Part shown: piece by piece, positions 51,525 through 62,183 of the stretch | Position numbering within the stretch: position 1 is the stretch's first letter | Layout of the letters: each line of letters opens with the position of its first letter | NCBI RefSeq assembly: GCF_011799805.1 | Contig: NZ_WXUB01000002.1 | Coordinates: 1,054,001-1,118,000 of the forward strand | Direction of reading: 5' to 3' | Length of the DNA: 64,000 bases | Source of the DNA: Maribellus sediminis | GTDB lineage: Bacteria > Bacteroidota > Bacteroidia > Bacteroidales > Prolixibacteraceae | Translations under genes and position numbers: made by a program | Notes under the pieces: model-generated | Database searches by the model: none | Told to the model about the DNA's origin: nothing | The model's input: the letters and a program-made list of their open reading frames with translations, nothing else

Positions 51525-53591
51525 ATGAAACAGGTACTTTTTTTTATTGCTTTGGTAATTATGACAAACATAAGTGTTGCACAGGAAGATCCCTATTTAT
51601 GGCTGGAAGATGTTGATGCTCCAAAATCGCTCGATTGGGTTGAAAAATGGAACGATAAAACCTTAAAAACGCTGACAGGCCGGCCCGGTTACGAAGAAAT
51701 GTATCGACAGATACTCGATGTTTACAACTCAACCGACCGGATTGCTGCACCTTCCATTTATGGAGATCTCATTTACAATTTCTGGCAGGATGAAGATCAC
51801 CCACGCGGAATCTGGCGTCGTACTCCTTTAAAAAGTTATTTAAGTGAGGAACCTGTTTGGGAAACCGTTATCGACATTGACGCCTTGTCGAAAAAAGACG
51901 ATGTAAAATATGTATTTAAAGGAGCTAGCGGTTTATACCCCGATTACAAACGATTTTTGGTGCATTTATCGAAAGGTGGTGGCGATGCTGTGGTTATTCG
52001 CGAATTCGATGTGATTCACAAAATATTTATTCAGGATGGTTTCGAAATTCCTGAAGCCAAAGGAAGTGCCAGCTGGGTTGATGAAAATACACTACTGGTA
52101 GCCACTGATTTTGGGAATGGTGTGACTACATCAGGTTATCCGAAAGATGTAAAACTATGGAAACGCGGAACCGAATTGAAGGATGCCAAATACATTTTCG
52201 AAGGCAAGGAAAATGACATGTATAACGGTGGCTCATGTATTCATACAAAAACACGAGATTACCAGTTGATCAGTAACCGAACTTCGTTTTATACCGGTGT
52301 TTATTACTTTATTGAAAATGGAGAATTGGTAAAGCCTGAACTTCCTGAAGACATAATTTGGAAAGGCATATTTAAGAACCAGGTTATTTTCGATTTAAAA
52401 TCGGACTGGAATATTGGTGGAAATGCCTTCAAACAAGGAGACATGGTCAGTATTGATTATGATGAGCTGATTAAAGGTGGTACAAATTACCAGTTGATTA
52501 TCCGCCCCGACGAACGTTCAAGCATCGCCGGAACAAATACAACCGAGAATGTGCTGCTGGTAAATATGCTGAATAATGTTAAAGGCGAACTCTACAAATA
52601 TACTTTCGACGGTACCTGGAAAAAAGAAAAAATAGATGCGCCAAAATTTGGAAATATTTCCCTGGGATCAGCTGATGATAACAGCGATACTTACTTCTTT
52701 TATTTCCAGAATTTCCTCGAACCATCAACCTTATACAAAGGCGATGCGCTTACCGGTAAATTCGAAAAAGTTAAATCGCTGAAATCGTGGTTCCCTACTG
52801 ACGACTACCAGGTGCAGCAATTCGAGGTAGCCTCGAAAGACGGCACCAAGATTCCGTATTTTGTTATATCGGCCAAGGATATTAAATACAACGGCAAAAA
52901 TCCAACCTATATAAATGCATACGGCGGCTTCGAAGTTCCGGAGCTCCCCTATTACAGTGCAGCCGTTGGTACGCAGTGGCTCGAAAAAGGAGGTGTGTAT
53001 GTTTTGGCCAACCTTCGGGGAGGTGGCGAATTTGGGCCAAAATGGCATCAGGCCGGATTAAAGGAAAATCGCCAGCGCATTTACGACGATTACTTCGCCG
53101 TGGCTGAAGACCTGATCGCCAGAAAAATAACTTCACCCAAAAAACTGGGGATTTTTGGTGGAAGCAACGGAGGTCTGCTTGTGGGCGTTGGTTTTACACA
53201 ACGCCCCGATCTATACAATGCAGTGGTTTGTGCCGTTCCGTTGCTTGATATGAAACGCTACCACAAATTACTGGCCGGAGCAAGCTGGATGGCTGAATAC
53301 GGAAACCCGGATATTCCTGAAGAATGGGAATACATTAGCAAATATTCGCCTTATCAGAATGTAAAAAAGGGCATGGATTATCCCGAAGTATTTTTTTTCA
53401 CCTCTACCCGCGACGACCGCGTTCACCCGGGACACGCGCGTAAGATGGTTGCTAAAATGAGCGATATGGGCTACAAAGTTTACTATTTCGAAAATACTGA
53501 AGGTGGTCATGCCGGTGCGTCAACCAACGAACAACGGGCAAAAATGGCGGCACTGCAATTCAGCTACCTCCAGATGAAACTGATGAATTGA
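51525..53591 (+). CDS. Prolyl oligopeptidase family serine peptidase (S9)
   Basis: A 688-residue secreted protein with a signal peptide (ends near SVAQ). It has an N-terminal propeller with PYLWLEDVDAPKSLDWV at the start, and a C-terminal alpha/beta hydrolase domain. The catalytic serine is in FGGSNGGLLVG (near residue 547), the aspartate in TSTRDDRVHPGHA (near 631), and the histidine in TEGGHAGA (near 664). Members cleave short proline-containing peptides. It has a terminator of its own. Confidence 0.92.
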   Translation: MKQVLFFIALVIMTNISVAQEDPYLWLEDVDAPKSLDWVEKWNDKTLKTLTGRPGYEEMYRQILDVYNSTDRIAAPSIYGDLIYNFWQDEDHPRGIWRRTPLKSYLSEEPVWETVIDIDALSKKDDVKYVFKGASGLYPDYKRFLVHLSKGGGDAVVIREFDVIHKIFIQDGFEIPEAKGSASWVDENTLLVATDFGNGVTTSGYPKDVKLWKRGTELKDAKYIFEGKENDMYNGGSCIHTKTRDYQLISNRTSFYTGVYYFIENGELVKPELPEDIIWKGIFKNQVIFDLKSDWNIGGNAFKQGDMVSIDYDELIKGGTNYQLIIRPDERSSIAGTNTTENVLLVNMLNNVKGELYKYTFDGTWKKEKIDAPKFGNISLGSADDNSDTYFFYFQNFLEPSTLYKGDALTGKFEKVKSLKSWFPTDDYQVQQFEVASKDGTKIPYFVISAKDIKYNGKNPTYINAYGGFEVPELPYYSAAVGTQWLEKGGVYVLANLRGGGEFGPKWHQAGLKENRQRIYDDYFAVAEDLIARKITSPKKLGIFGGSNGGLLVGVGFTQRPDLYNAVVCAVPLLDMKRYHKLLAGASWMAEYGNPDIPEEWEYISKYSPYQNVKKGMDYPEVFFFTSTRDDRVHPGHARKMVAKMSDMGYKVYYFENTEGGHAGASTNEQRAKMAALQFSYLQMKLMN

Positions 53592-53614
53592 GTTCGATTA
53601 AAACAGATAGAAGT

Positions 53615-53645
53615 TCCCGGGAGAATCCTCTTCCGGGATTTTTTT
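53615..53645 (+). terminator. Terminator after the S9 peptidase
   Basis: TCCCGG (53615-53620) pairs with CCGGGA (53633-53638), with a 12-base loop and a T run (53639-53645). The T run overlaps the stop codon of the convergent minus-strand gene. Confidence 0.8.
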
Positions 53646-54681
53646 ACTTGTAAAAACGTTTAATGTCAACTTCTTTCATCAGTTCCAAATTTGTTCCGGT
53701 AAGAAAATCGCACATTTCGCGGGCGAATCGCGGCGCTAACATCACCCCTTTCGTGCCCAATCCATTAAATAAAAAAATGTTGTCGTGCTCAGGATGCTGC
53801 CCAAGAACGGGCCGCCGATCGGAAACAGTTGGCCGAATACCCGCCCAGTGATTTTCGATGGTGTATTCCACTTTAATAAGTTCGTCAAGACGCTCAAGAA
53901 TGGATTCCTTTCCTTTCTGAGTTGGCTGTTCGCTTAAATCTTCCCACTCGTAAGTTGATCCCACTTTGAAGCGCTGATTTCCCACCGGCAGTACAAAAAC
54001 CTTCTTGTTCAGAATAAATTCTTCTGACAAGCCAGGTGCATGAATCAACAATACCTCGCCTTTGGCAGGATTCATTTTTACAAAGTCGAAGAGCGGATTT
54101 TGGCGTAAATGATACCCCTCGCAAAACACCACCTTTTCAGCCCGAAATTCTCTGGCCTCAAAAACAGCTGAACTTCCAAACCTGAATTCTTTCTCGAACA
54201 AAAGTTTCTTTTCAATAAAAAAGGACTTGGCATGGTTCAGGAAATCGTACAAATTCAGATAGCCTGCACCTCTTACAACACCATAAGCAGGTGCAGTTTT
54301 AATCCCCGGAACCGGCGATTCAATAACAATATCTTCGATGTATTTGTCGAATCCGGGTAGAGCACTTTTCTCTTTCCAAAGTGTGGTTTCCTGATCGGAA
54401 AGAGGTTTCAAAATTTTCTTCCTGAAATAAAATGATGCGCCCAGAATTCTTTCCAACTCACGGTATTTTGCTTCCATTTCGGGCAGCAATTCGTCGGCGA
54501 GCCAGCTTTTCGTAAGGCGTTTGTACACCAGAGGATTGATCATTCCGGCAGCCACCACCGAGGCTTTGCTTTTCGACTTTGAGGCAACAATCCGAAAATC
54601 CATTCCACGTTCCAGCATCTCAAAAGCCAGCATGGTTCCGGCCAAACCCTGCCCTACAATCAGGTATTCTGTTTTTTTCAT
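53644..54681 (-). CDS. FAD-dependent oxidoreductase, DAO family
   Basis: A 345-residue flavoprotein with an N-terminal dinucleotide-binding motif ([18 protein letters not shown], residues 5-22) and a C-terminal signature ([17 protein letters not shown] and [16 protein letters not shown], near 275-325), as in D-amino-acid oxidase/glycine oxidase and MnmC C-terminal-like proteins. I chose the ATG at 54681, overlapping the upstream gene's stop by four bases (ATGA). A longer frame to 54732 lies inside that gene. The substrate is unknown, possibly an amino acid or a modified nucleoside. Confidence 0.85.
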   Translation of the reverse strand: MKKTEYLIVGQGLAGTMLAFEMLERGMDFRIVASKSKSKASVVAAGMINPLVYKRLTKSWLADELLPEMEAKYRELERILGASFYFRKKILKPLSDQETTLWKEKSALPGFDKYIEDIVIESPVPGIKTAPAYGVVRGAGYLNLYDFLNHAKSFFIEKKLLFEKEFRFGSSAVFEAREFRAEKVVFCEGYHLRQNPLFDFVKMNPAKGEVLLIHAPGLSEEFILNKKVFVLPVGNQRFKVGSTYEWEDLSEQPTQKGKESILERLDELIKVEYTIENHWAGIRPTVSDRRPVLGQHPEHDNIFLFNGLGTKGVMLAPRFAREMCDFLTGTNLELMKEVDIKRFYK

Positions 54682-56717
54682 GACAGGATCAACTTTCGGG
54701 CAGCTTCCGGCGAATTGGTTGGCAAATGGCATTCACCATCTTTACACACGTAAATCAGGTCTTCTTCCAAATGAAAACGATTTTGCAAAATCGGAACTTT
54801 GCTTTCCTTGCTCGAATGTGCCCAAAGTATATTTGGATGGTATTCGTTTTTCATTTCAGCCATCAGCAGATTTGAATTGATACCACAAACAACTACTTCG
54901 TAAAATGGCTCGGTAAGTTTAAGCATCAAACTTCCCCAGTTGGCATAGGCCATCGGGTATTTTGTAAAATGTGGGGTAACGTTTAGCAACATTTTCTTTA
55001 CCACTGTCAGGTAATCCGGCTTTCCTAAAATAAGGTATAAACGATGCAGGTTGTTCGCCATAACCGAGTTGGCCGCAGGAATTACATTATCCTCGTTCTG
55101 AAAATGATTGCCGATGGCTGAACCAGCGTCTTTCCCGGAGAAGTAAAACAGACCTTTGTTGCTGTCGTAAAAATGATCGAAAACATAATCGGTTAAACGA
55201 CGCGCAAGTTTCAACCAACGCTCTTCAGCAGTGGTTTCAAACAATGCCAGAAATGCCTGGATCAACAAAGCATAATCTTCCAGGAATCCGTCGATAGTAC
55301 TCCTGCCTTTTTTCCAGCTGTGATAAACCTTTCCCGATTTTTTGATCTGTTCCTGCTGAAGAAACTCTGCATTTCTTAGTGCCAGGCGAAGAAACTGACT
55401 ATCGTTAAATGCCTTATACGCATCAATCAATCCTATTATTACCAAAGCATTCCACGAACTGAGTGTTTTGTCATCCAAACCAGGCCTGACGCGTTCAGCG
55501 CGCTTTTTCAGCAATTTATATTTCCAGTTACCAACCAGCAACTGTAAACGATGTAAGCTTAGATCGTTTGTTTCTGCAAAATTTTCATCCGACTGATCGC
55601 GCAGTAAAATGTAATTCCCGTTTTCCCAGAAACCCTTTTTGTTGATGTTGTAATAGGCTTTGAAAAGCTCAAAATCAGTATCAATAACTTCTTTCAGTTC
55701 ATGTTTTTGCCAAACATAGAATTTGCCTTCTTCACCTTCGCTATCAGCATCGAGCGAAGAATAGAAAGCTCCTGATTCATCCGTCATTTCGCGTTCAAGC
55801 CAATCGGCTATCTCGTATACAACGCACTTAAATTCGTGACTTTTAAACTGCTGAAAAGCTTTTGAATAAATACTCAGCAACTGTCCGTTATCGTACAACA
55901 TTTTCTCAAAATGCGGCACTTTCCATTTATCATCTACCGAATACCTGGCAAAGCCGCCGCCCACATGGTCGTAAATACCGCCGCGGGCCATTTTATCGAG
56001 TGTCAGTTTTACGAATTCCAGCGCATCGTCGTCCTTTTTTAGATGGGCGTAATACAGCAAAAAATCGAGGTTAACCGGCATCGGGAATTTTGGTGCACCT
56101 ACGCGTCCGCCATCTTCCATATCGAAACGCGTTTTCCAGTTCTCAACTCCTGTTTTCAGGAGTGAAGCGTCAACAGCAATTTCCTCTTCCAATTCAGCAC
56201 CCAATGAAATATTCCGAATTCCTTCTTTTAATTCCTGCGCATACTGTTTGGTTTTGGCAGGTTCTTTTTGATAAAATTCGAAAACAGCCTTCAAATTATG
56301 CATCCAGCTTTCTTTCGGGAAATAAGTCCCTCCCCAGATGGGTTGACCGTTTGGCAACGCAATAACATTCAGCGGCCATCCGCCCTGCTGCATCATCAAC
56401 TGAACAGCGCTCATGTAATAGTGGTCAATATCGGGGCGTTCTTCACGGTCGACTTTGATACACACAAAATGTTTGTTCATAATTTCGGCCACTGCCTCAT
56501 CTTCAAAACTTTCGTGCTCCATAACATGGCACCAATGACAGGCCGCATAACCGATACTTACCAGCAACAGTTTTCCTTCCTGTTCAGCCTGTTTCAAAGC
56601 TGCTTCACTCCATGGTTGCCAGTTTACCGGGTTGTGTGCATGCTGCAGCAAGTAAGGAGAAGTACTGTCAATTAATGCATTGGTATACTTCTTTTGATAT
56701 TTGTGATCAACTGTCAT
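54678..56717 (-). CDS. DUF255/YyaL-type thioredoxin-fold protein
   Basis: A 679-residue protein. The N-terminal thioredoxin-like DUF255 domain starts with [21 protein letters not shown] and has [18 protein letters not shown] near residue 56, followed by the marker [15 protein letters not shown]. The rest is an alpha/alpha barrel like the AGE superfamily ([27 protein letters not shown] near 248, [16 protein letters not shown] near 418). The human relative is SPATA20. The function is not established in bacteria. It overlaps the downstream flavoprotein gene by four bases, so they form an operon. Confidence 0.92.
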   Translation of the reverse strand: MTVDHKYQKKYTNALIDSTSPYLLQHAHNPVNWQPWSEAALKQAEQEGKLLLVSIGYAACHWCHVMEHESFEDEAVAEIMNKHFVCIKVDREERPDIDHYYMSAVQLMMQQGGWPLNVIALPNGQPIWGGTYFPKESWMHNLKAVFEFYQKEPAKTKQYAQELKEGIRNISLGAELEEEIAVDASLLKTGVENWKTRFDMEDGGRVGAPKFPMPVNLDFLLYYAHLKKDDDALEFVKLTLDKMARGGIYDHVGGGFARYSVDDKWKVPHFEKMLYDNGQLLSIYSKAFQQFKSHEFKCVVYEIADWLEREMTDESGAFYSSLDADSEGEEGKFYVWQKHELKEVIDTDFELFKAYYNINKKGFWENGNYILLRDQSDENFAETNDLSLHRLQLLVGNWKYKLLKKRAERVRPGLDDKTLSSWNALVIIGLIDAYKAFNDSQFLRLALRNAEFLQQEQIKKSGKVYHSWKKGRSTIDGFLEDYALLIQAFLALFETTAEERWLKLARRLTDYVFDHFYDSNKGLFYFSGKDAGSAIGNHFQNEDNVIPAANSVMANNLHRLYLILGKPDYLTVVKKMLLNVTPHFTKYPMAYANWGSLMLKLTEPFYEVVVCGINSNLLMAEMKNEYHPNILWAHSSKESKVPILQNRFHLEEDLIYVCKDGECHLPTNSPEAARKLILS

Positions 56718-57052
56718 TTCTGTTACCCTTCAAAATAAATGCTGGCTATTTTTTGCTCCGTTAACTTCAAAACAATGGTTCAACAGAATAGTTTGTTGAA
56801 AGCAGTCTTATTCCGATTGGTAATATTTATGAGTTATTAATGAATATCTATTCAATGTTATCCCAAATGGACTATGTTTATCTGGAATAAATATTTTTTA
56901 CGTTCGAAATTTCATGCCATTTTGCAACACTACAAATACAAGAAGCTAGTTTTCTGAATGTTATACTCCACTCAGAAAAAAGGAAGGCAGTTCTAAGTTT
57001 TTTCCTTAGCAAAATTCAGGTAATTGACTGAACCATGCAATCTATATTCTAT

Positions 57053-57060
57053 TATATTTG
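57053..57060 (+). promoter_or_regulatory. -7 promoter box TATATTTG
   Basis: A perfect TAnnTTTG element with no annotated gene close downstream. It would start a transcript near 57067 that ends at the hairpin-T-tract at 57112-57144. It is the second clearest of its kind in the window. Confidence 0.5.
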
Positions 57061-57066
57061 ATTTCA

Positions 57067-57144
57067 CAAACCCGATTGGAAATCGATAAAACACAACAAC
57101 AGAAAGAATTAAATCCCGGAGTGGACGCCGGGATTCTTCTTTTT
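57067..57144 (+). ncRNA. Candidate small RNA or attenuated leader (about 78 nt)
   Basis: The 510-base gene-free stretch 56718-57227 holds a -7 box and, 52 bases later, a full terminator: AATCCCGG (57112-57119) with CCGGGATT (57128-57135), then CTTCTTTTT. A small hairpin CGATT-GGA-AATCG lies near 57073-57087. No plus-strand gene precedes it, so the terminator has no coding gene to serve. It is either an independent small RNA or an attenuated leader of the FKBP gene at 57228. The rest of the stretch is AT-rich and empty. Confidence 0.5.
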
Positions 57145-57227
57145 ATCTGATCGCTAATTCACCCGAAACATTTTGCTAATTTCCTGTAAAAAAATAACTT
57201 CGCCACGTAATAAATTCAAATTCAGCC

Positions 57228-57743
57228 ATGAATAGTGTTTTTAGCAAATTATCCATAATCCTTGTATTTGGGCTTTTTATAGCCATGAGTTCATGTATGA
57301 AAGATTCCACTTCGGACAGAACTGAAGCAGAAGAACTTATAGAACTTAATGAACTGATCCTCAAATTGGAAATGCGGGGATATGATGTTGACACAACAGA
57401 TTCAGGTGTTTATTACATTATACACGAGCAGGGAAGCGGACCTAATCCTGCTCCATATGATACAGTTAGTATTGGCTATGAAGGTTACCTAACAAACGGT
57501 GTTTTGTTTGATACTTCGGTTGACAAATATGATAACGACCAGTGGAAATTTGTTTACATGCAGCAGGTACTAATCAAAGGGTTGAACGATGGGCTTGCCA
57601 TTATGAAAGAAGGCAGCGAATATGAATTTATTATTCCTTCGAAATTGGCTTACGGTGATTTTGGAGCACCACCAACGATTGGTCCTTTTCAAACACTTAT
57701 TGTTGGAGTAAAATTGTTTGATATCAAACCAGCTATGGATTGA
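57228..57743 (+). CDS. FKBP-type peptidyl-prolyl isomerase lipoprotein
   Basis: A 171-residue lipoprotein (lipobox cysteine in MSSCMKD near residue 23). It has a C-terminal FKBP domain (about residues 65-165): DTVSIGYEGYLTNGVLFDTS, GLNDGLAIMKEGSEYEFIIPSKLAYGDFG and LIVGVKLFDI. FKBPs speed cis-trans isomerisation of proline bonds and act as chaperones, here in the periplasm or at the outer membrane. A short helical linker (about 30-60) separates the lipid anchor from the domain. Confidence 0.92.
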   Translation: MNSVFSKLSIILVFGLFIAMSSCMKDSTSDRTEAEELIELNELILKLEMRGYDVDTTDSGVYYIIHEQGSGPNPAPYDTVSIGYEGYLTNGVLFDTSVDKYDNDQWKFVYMQQVLIKGLNDGLAIMKEGSEYEFIIPSKLAYGDFGAPPTIGPFQTLIVGVKLFDIKPAMD

Positions 57744-57870
57744 TTTATCCGCTTTAGATTTTGTTCATCTCACAAAACTGAAACGGCGATTACATCGCGA
57801 AAACGCCCCAATTGTCTTGAAATCACGCTAAAAAACGATAAATTAGCATCAGGCAATAAAACATATCAAC

Positions 57871-58575
57871 ATGAACTACCGACGCGATTTTCTAAAAACT
57901 TCGCTGCTTCTTTCGCCGGCGATTTTTTGTCCGAAACTGCTCTTTTCAAAACCCGCTCAACAAAAAAAGGTGCTGTTGCTTGGCGACTCCATTTCGATTG
58001 GATACACACCCTTTGTTCAGGATATGATGAAACACCTGGCCTTAGTTTCACGTCCCATGTTGCCGGATGGCAGCGCAGAAAACTGTGAGGGCACCACAAA
58101 TGGGGTACAAAATATCAGACGCTGGACAGGCGATACAAAATGGGACCTTATCCATTTTAATTTCGGGCTGCACGACCTGAAACATGTCGATCCAGCAACG
58201 GGTGAAAACAGCAGTAACCCGGCAGATCCATTGCAAGCCGATTTAAAAGAGTACAAGAATAACCTCAAACAAATAGTTGAAGAATTAAAGCGTACCGGAG
58301 CCGACTTAATATTTGCTACCACTACTCCCTACCCTGATACCGTGAATAATCCGCTTCGCGATCCCGGAATGTCGGAGAAATATAACCGCGTGGCTGTAAA
58401 AATAATGAACCGGAACAACATCGACATTAATGACTTGTACACCTTTGCCAAGCCACGTTTGCAGGAAATTCAACTCCCGAACAATGTACATTTCACAGAA
58501 GAAGGTTACCGCGCACTGGGTCGCAAAGTGATCGACAGGATCACCGAGCACCTCGAATATCCGCAATATCGATAA
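57871..58575 (+). CDS. SGNH/GDSL hydrolase
   Basis: A 234-residue secreted hydrolase. The N-terminus (MNYRRDFLKTSLLLSPAIF) looks like a short twin-arginine-type or standard signal peptide. The SGNH blocks are GDSISIGYT (near residue 37, catalytic Ser), FNFGLHDL near 98, and HFTEEGYRALG near 209 with the catalytic Asp-His region. Members act on acetylated sugars, esters or lysophospholipids; which applies here is unknown. Confidence 0.88.
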   Translation: MNYRRDFLKTSLLLSPAIFCPKLLFSKPAQQKKVLLLGDSISIGYTPFVQDMMKHLALVSRPMLPDGSAENCEGTTNGVQNIRRWTGDTKWDLIHFNFGLHDLKHVDPATGENSSNPADPLQADLKEYKNNLKQIVEELKRTGADLIFATTTPYPDTVNNPLRDPGMSEKYNRVAVKIMNRNNIDINDLYTFAKPRLQEIQLPNNVHFTEEGYRALGRKVIDRITEHLEYPQYR

Positions 58576-58655
58576 GCTGGAGCGAAAACTCCGCTATTGA
58601 CTTGTACCCTCAATTTCTGTAATTTGTAGCCTCAAATCCATTAAATCTGAATTTT

Positions 58656-60230
58656 ATGAAAACCTATTACGATATTCATTGCCACATTTTTAATAAAGAT
58701 GTGATCATCAGAAAATTGGTTAACGTAGTGCAGTCGCTGCTCTCGATCCACGATTTAATCAACAAAGACCTCTCGGGCGCAGTACTGAAGCATAAGATCG
58801 ATGAGATCAGTCACATTCTTAATGAAGTTACGCAGGAATCGAGCGAGGATGTTTTTAAGGCACAGGACAAGGTTTACCAGGGCCAGGTGGTCACTACTCC
58901 TTTGATGTTCGACCTGACCTTTGCCGATGATAACGACGATGAAGAAAATAAAAACAAACGCTACCGCCGTCGCATTAAAAGTGTTTTCTGGCTGTTACGT
59001 GCTGTTGTTCTTCCGGTTGTTGAACGAATTGCACGCAACAAGTACGACAACGAAGAATTGGCGCAAGCCATTGATCAGGTGCAGAAACAGGTAAAAAAAT
59101 TCCAGAAGAATTTTAAAGTGAAATCGGATGATGAGGTAGAAATATTCGACAATGCGAATTATGCCCAACAAATAGCTGACCTGGAATACCTGTCGGAAAA
59201 ATACGAGACCATCAAGCCATTTTTTGGAATCGATCCGCGACGGGAATACAAAGGACTTACCAATACCGTTGAAACCATCAAACAAAAAATACTGGCCCAC
59301 GATGCACTGTTTTATGGTGTAAAACTTTATGCACCTGCAGGATTTTCGCCAACCGATCCGGTGTTGATGGGAATTGACGGACAGGAAGGTGTTTACGGAA
59401 TTTGCGAACGAAATAAAATCCCGATCACGGTGCACAATTCCAATGCAGGATTTGCCTGTTTCTCAACAGTGCTAAATGTTCGCGGCGCTGTGCTGCTAAA
59501 TGAAAACATTGTTCAGCCCCAAAAACCTATTCGCTTCGATTACCGCTTTTTTAGCCGCCACGTGAGTGATGCTATTCACGAACGGGCAAAAAAACTGAAC
59601 CATCCGCAACTTTGGGAACTGGTGTTACAAAAATACCCGAACCTGGTGATCAACTTTGCGCATTTCGGTGGAAGCGGACAAATAATGGAGTATGTGAATT
59701 ACGACATCAAGTATAAAAAGGCAGATGCCGATCTTTTTGAAAATGAAATCATGCATTTATCCGATGAAGATAAAAACGTTTTGAGGGCTGCTTATACAAA
59801 AAAGAAAGACTACATGTATTTGCGGGAGAACATGACCATTTCGGAGCGGGCAAACGTGTGGAATGCGCTGTACCGCGCCCGCCTGATTGACAACTGGGCA
59901 AAAGCTATTTTCGATCTCGTAAAGAATCCGGCATATCCGAATGCTTACACCGACCTTTCCTGTTTCTCGGAAGGAACGCTGATTGAATTACCCGATACTC
60001 AGGAACTTTCTTTCTCAATTAAGGAAGAACTCAAAACATTTAAGCACAACTTTTTCGACAAGTTGAGCGACTATGAAAAATCAAAAATTCTGTACGGATC
60101 CGATTATTACCTCACCCAGTTTTTCGGACCAACTTTGCAGCAATATTTCGATGATTTTAAGGCTGCTTTTGGTGAAGATTTTGATATAATAGCGATAGAT
60201 AATCCAAAGCGTTTTTTGAATATTCCATAA
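58656..60230 (+). CDS. Amidohydrolase-like TIM-barrel protein
   Basis: A 524-residue cytoplasmic protein starting MKTYYDIHCHIFN, an HxH metal motif as in amidohydrolases, with further metal-site-like residues in VKLYAPAGF, PITVHNSNAGF, LVINFAHFGGSGQ and LYGSDYY near residues 227-490. A roughly 120-residue insertion (about 40-160) rich in acidic and basic residues is unusual for the fold. The next gene, 19 bases downstream, encodes a macrodomain protein. The substrate is not recognised; lactonase or deacetylase-type reactions are possible. Confidence 0.78.
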   Translation: MKTYYDIHCHIFNKDVIIRKLVNVVQSLLSIHDLINKDLSGAVLKHKIDEISHILNEVTQESSEDVFKAQDKVYQGQVVTTPLMFDLTFADDNDDEENKNKRYRRRIKSVFWLLRAVVLPVVERIARNKYDNEELAQAIDQVQKQVKKFQKNFKVKSDDEVEIFDNANYAQQIADLEYLSEKYETIKPFFGIDPRREYKGLTNTVETIKQKILAHDALFYGVKLYAPAGFSPTDPVLMGIDGQEGVYGICERNKIPITVHNSNAGFACFSTVLNVRGAVLLNENIVQPQKPIRFDYRFFSRHVSDAIHERAKKLNHPQLWELVLQKYPNLVINFAHFGGSGQIMEYVNYDIKYKKADADLFENEIMHLSDEDKNVLRAAYTKKKDYMYLRENMTISERANVWNALYRARLIDNWAKAIFDLVKNPAYPNAYTDLSCFSEGTLIELPDTQELSFSIKEELKTFKHNFFDKLSDYEKSKILYGSDYYLTQFFGPTLQQYFDDFKAAFGEDFDIIAIDNPKRFLNIP

Positions 60231-60248
60231 AAATATCGCAAAACAAGT

Positions 60249-60758
60249 ATGGGCAAAATAAGCTTACACAAGGGAGACATAACTCAATTAAAAGTTGATG
60301 CGATTGTAAATGCCGCCAACAAAACCCTGTTGGGCGGTGGAGGTGTTGACGGAGCCATCCACAGGGCCGCCGGCAAAGAGCTGCTGGCCGAATGCCGGAC
60401 GCTGAACGGATGTGAAACCGGCGATGCGAAAATTACCAAAGGTTATAACCTACCTGCCCGGTTCGTAATACACACCGTTGGACCTGTTTATAACGACGGA
60501 AAATACAACGAAGCCTCAAAACTGGAATCCTGTTACCTCAGCAGTCTTGAACTGGCTGTCCGGAATGGAGTTCGCAGCATTGCATTTCCAAATATCAGCA
60601 CCGGAGTTTATGGCTATCCAAAGGATGAAGCTGCTCAAATCGCCATCGACACTGTCAGCGATTTTCTGGCAAAAAACGCAGAAATTGATGAAGTGATCTT
60701 CTGTGTATTTGACGAGGCTAATTTCGAATTGTATAAAGAACTTCTCGGGCTGGACTAG
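60249..60758 (+). CDS. Macrodomain ADP-ribose-binding protein
   Basis: A 169-residue single macrodomain of the O-acetyl-ADP-ribose deacetylase (YmdB/MacroD-like) type. Landmarks are [20 protein letters not shown] at about 15-34 with the catalytic Asn-Asp region, [20 protein letters not shown] near 60, and [12 protein letters not shown] near 117. It removes acetyl groups from O-acetyl-ADP-ribose or ADP-ribose from acidic residues. It follows the amidohydrolase-like gene closely. Confidence 0.93.
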   Translation: MGKISLHKGDITQLKVDAIVNAANKTLLGGGGVDGAIHRAAGKELLAECRTLNGCETGDAKITKGYNLPARFVIHTVGPVYNDGKYNEASKLESCYLSSLELAVRNGVRSIAFPNISTGVYGYPKDEAAQIAIDTVSDFLAKNAEIDEVIFCVFDEANFELYKELLGLD

Positions 60759-60851
60759 CACAAACTCCGCTTTAAATTCATTTAAAAACAAGGGTAAAAT
60801 CATTGGAAATCCCAATAATCTGTCATTCATTTGGGAAATTATTAAATCGAA

Positions 60852-62057
60852 ATGGAATCCATAAAAGAAATATATAAAATCGGTCACGGACCTTCGAGCA
60901 GCCACACCATGGGCCCCAAAAAAGCAGCAACGAAGTTTCTGGATAAAAACCAAAAAGCAGCGCGTTTCGAAACGGTGCTTTACGGGAGTTTAGCTGCCAC
61001 GGGCAAAGGCCACCTCACCGATTTTGTTATCGAACAAACTTTTGCCGGAAAAAACAACCGGATACTTTGGGAACCTAAAACATATCTGCCCCGTCACCCG
61101 AATGCGATGAAGTTTACGGCTTTCGATTCTGATGACCATGTTATGGATGAATGGACCTGTTACAGTGTTGGCGGCGGCTCACTTATCGATGACTTTACGA
61201 CCTCCGAAACGGTTCAGGTGTACGAACACCATAAAATGGATGATATTCTGGAATGGTGCCGGAAAAACGAAAAACACTTTTGGGAATACGTTCAGGAGTT
61301 TGAAGAAAGCGATGTTTGGGACTACCTTGAGGAAGTTTGGGAAGTAATGCTTGCCAGCATAAAACGTGGACTGGCAACCGATGGCAATTTACCGGGGATA
61401 TTGAAACTCCCGAGAAAAGCTTCATCGTTTCAGATAAAAGGAGAAAATTTTGCCACACCTTTTAAGCGTCGTTCGCAACTCTTTTCATACGCCTTGGCCG
61501 TTTCCGAAGAAAATGCTTCGGGCGGAAAAATAGTTGCAGCACCAACCTGTGGCGCCTGCGGCGTACTTCCTGCCGTACTTAAATATTTCAACAAGGTACA
61601 CAAGACCGACAAAAAAGGCATTCTGCGCGCCCTTGCAACTGCCGGATTGATCGGTAACATTGTAAAAACCAACGCTTCCATTTCAGGTGCCGAAGTGGGC
61701 TGCCAGGGCGAGGTAGGAACTGCCTGTGCCATGGCGTCGGGAGCCGCAACCCAAATGATGGGTGGAAGTATTCAGCAAATTGAATATTCGGCAGAAATGG
61801 GATTGGAACACCACCTTGGATTGACCTGCGACCCTGTTGCCGGGCTGGTGCAGATCCCCTGCATCGAACGAAATGCCTTTGCAGCCGAACGTGCAGTGGC
61901 GCACAACAACTATGCCTTGCTAACCGATGGACGCCACCGGATTAGTTTTGATGAAGTAGTGGAAACCATGTATAAAACCGGAATTGATATTCAAAGTAAA
62001 TACCGCGAAACTTCGGAGGGCGGACTGGCAGAATTTACGGCCCTGCCCAAGTGCTAG
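60852..62057 (+). CDS. sdaA: L-serine ammonia-lyase
   Basis: A 401-residue single-chain L-serine dehydratase that makes pyruvate and ammonia with an oxygen-sensitive iron-sulfur cluster. The N-terminal beta domain starts ESIKEIYKIGHGPSSSHTMGP. The C-terminal alpha domain has AAPTCGACGVLPAVLKYF near residue 232, SGAEVGCQGEVGTACAMASG near 278 and LTCDPVAGLVQIPCIERN near 326, which contain the cluster cysteines. The length is a little short of the 450-residue enterobacterial enzyme. A terminator follows. Confidence 0.95.
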   Translation: MESIKEIYKIGHGPSSSHTMGPKKAATKFLDKNQKAARFETVLYGSLAATGKGHLTDFVIEQTFAGKNNRILWEPKTYLPRHPNAMKFTAFDSDDHVMDEWTCYSVGGGSLIDDFTTSETVQVYEHHKMDDILEWCRKNEKHFWEYVQEFEESDVWDYLEEVWEVMLASIKRGLATDGNLPGILKLPRKASSFQIKGENFATPFKRRSQLFSYALAVSEENASGGKIVAAPTCGACGVLPAVLKYFNKVHKTDKKGILRALATAGLIGNIVKTNASISGAEVGCQGEVGTACAMASGAATQMMGGSIQQIEYSAEMGLEHHLGLTCDPVAGLVQIPCIERNAFAAERAVAHNNYALLTDGRHRISFDEVVETMYKTGIDIQSKYRETSEGGLAEFTALPKC

Positions 62058-62115
62058 TCAAACATTCGGGCTTTAATAATCTGAATCTCAGCTTATCAAA
62101 AATAAAAATTTAAGT

Positions 62116-62150
62116 AAAAAGCAATTTTGGGGGTTGCTTTTTATTTTTTT
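62116..62150 (+). terminator. Terminator after sdaA
   Basis: AAAAAGCAA (62116-62124) pairs with TTGCTTTTT (62134-62142), nine-base loop, then T to 62150. Confidence 0.88.
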
Positions 62151-62183
62151 GAGTTTTATCTTTGAACACACAAAGAAAGGAAA

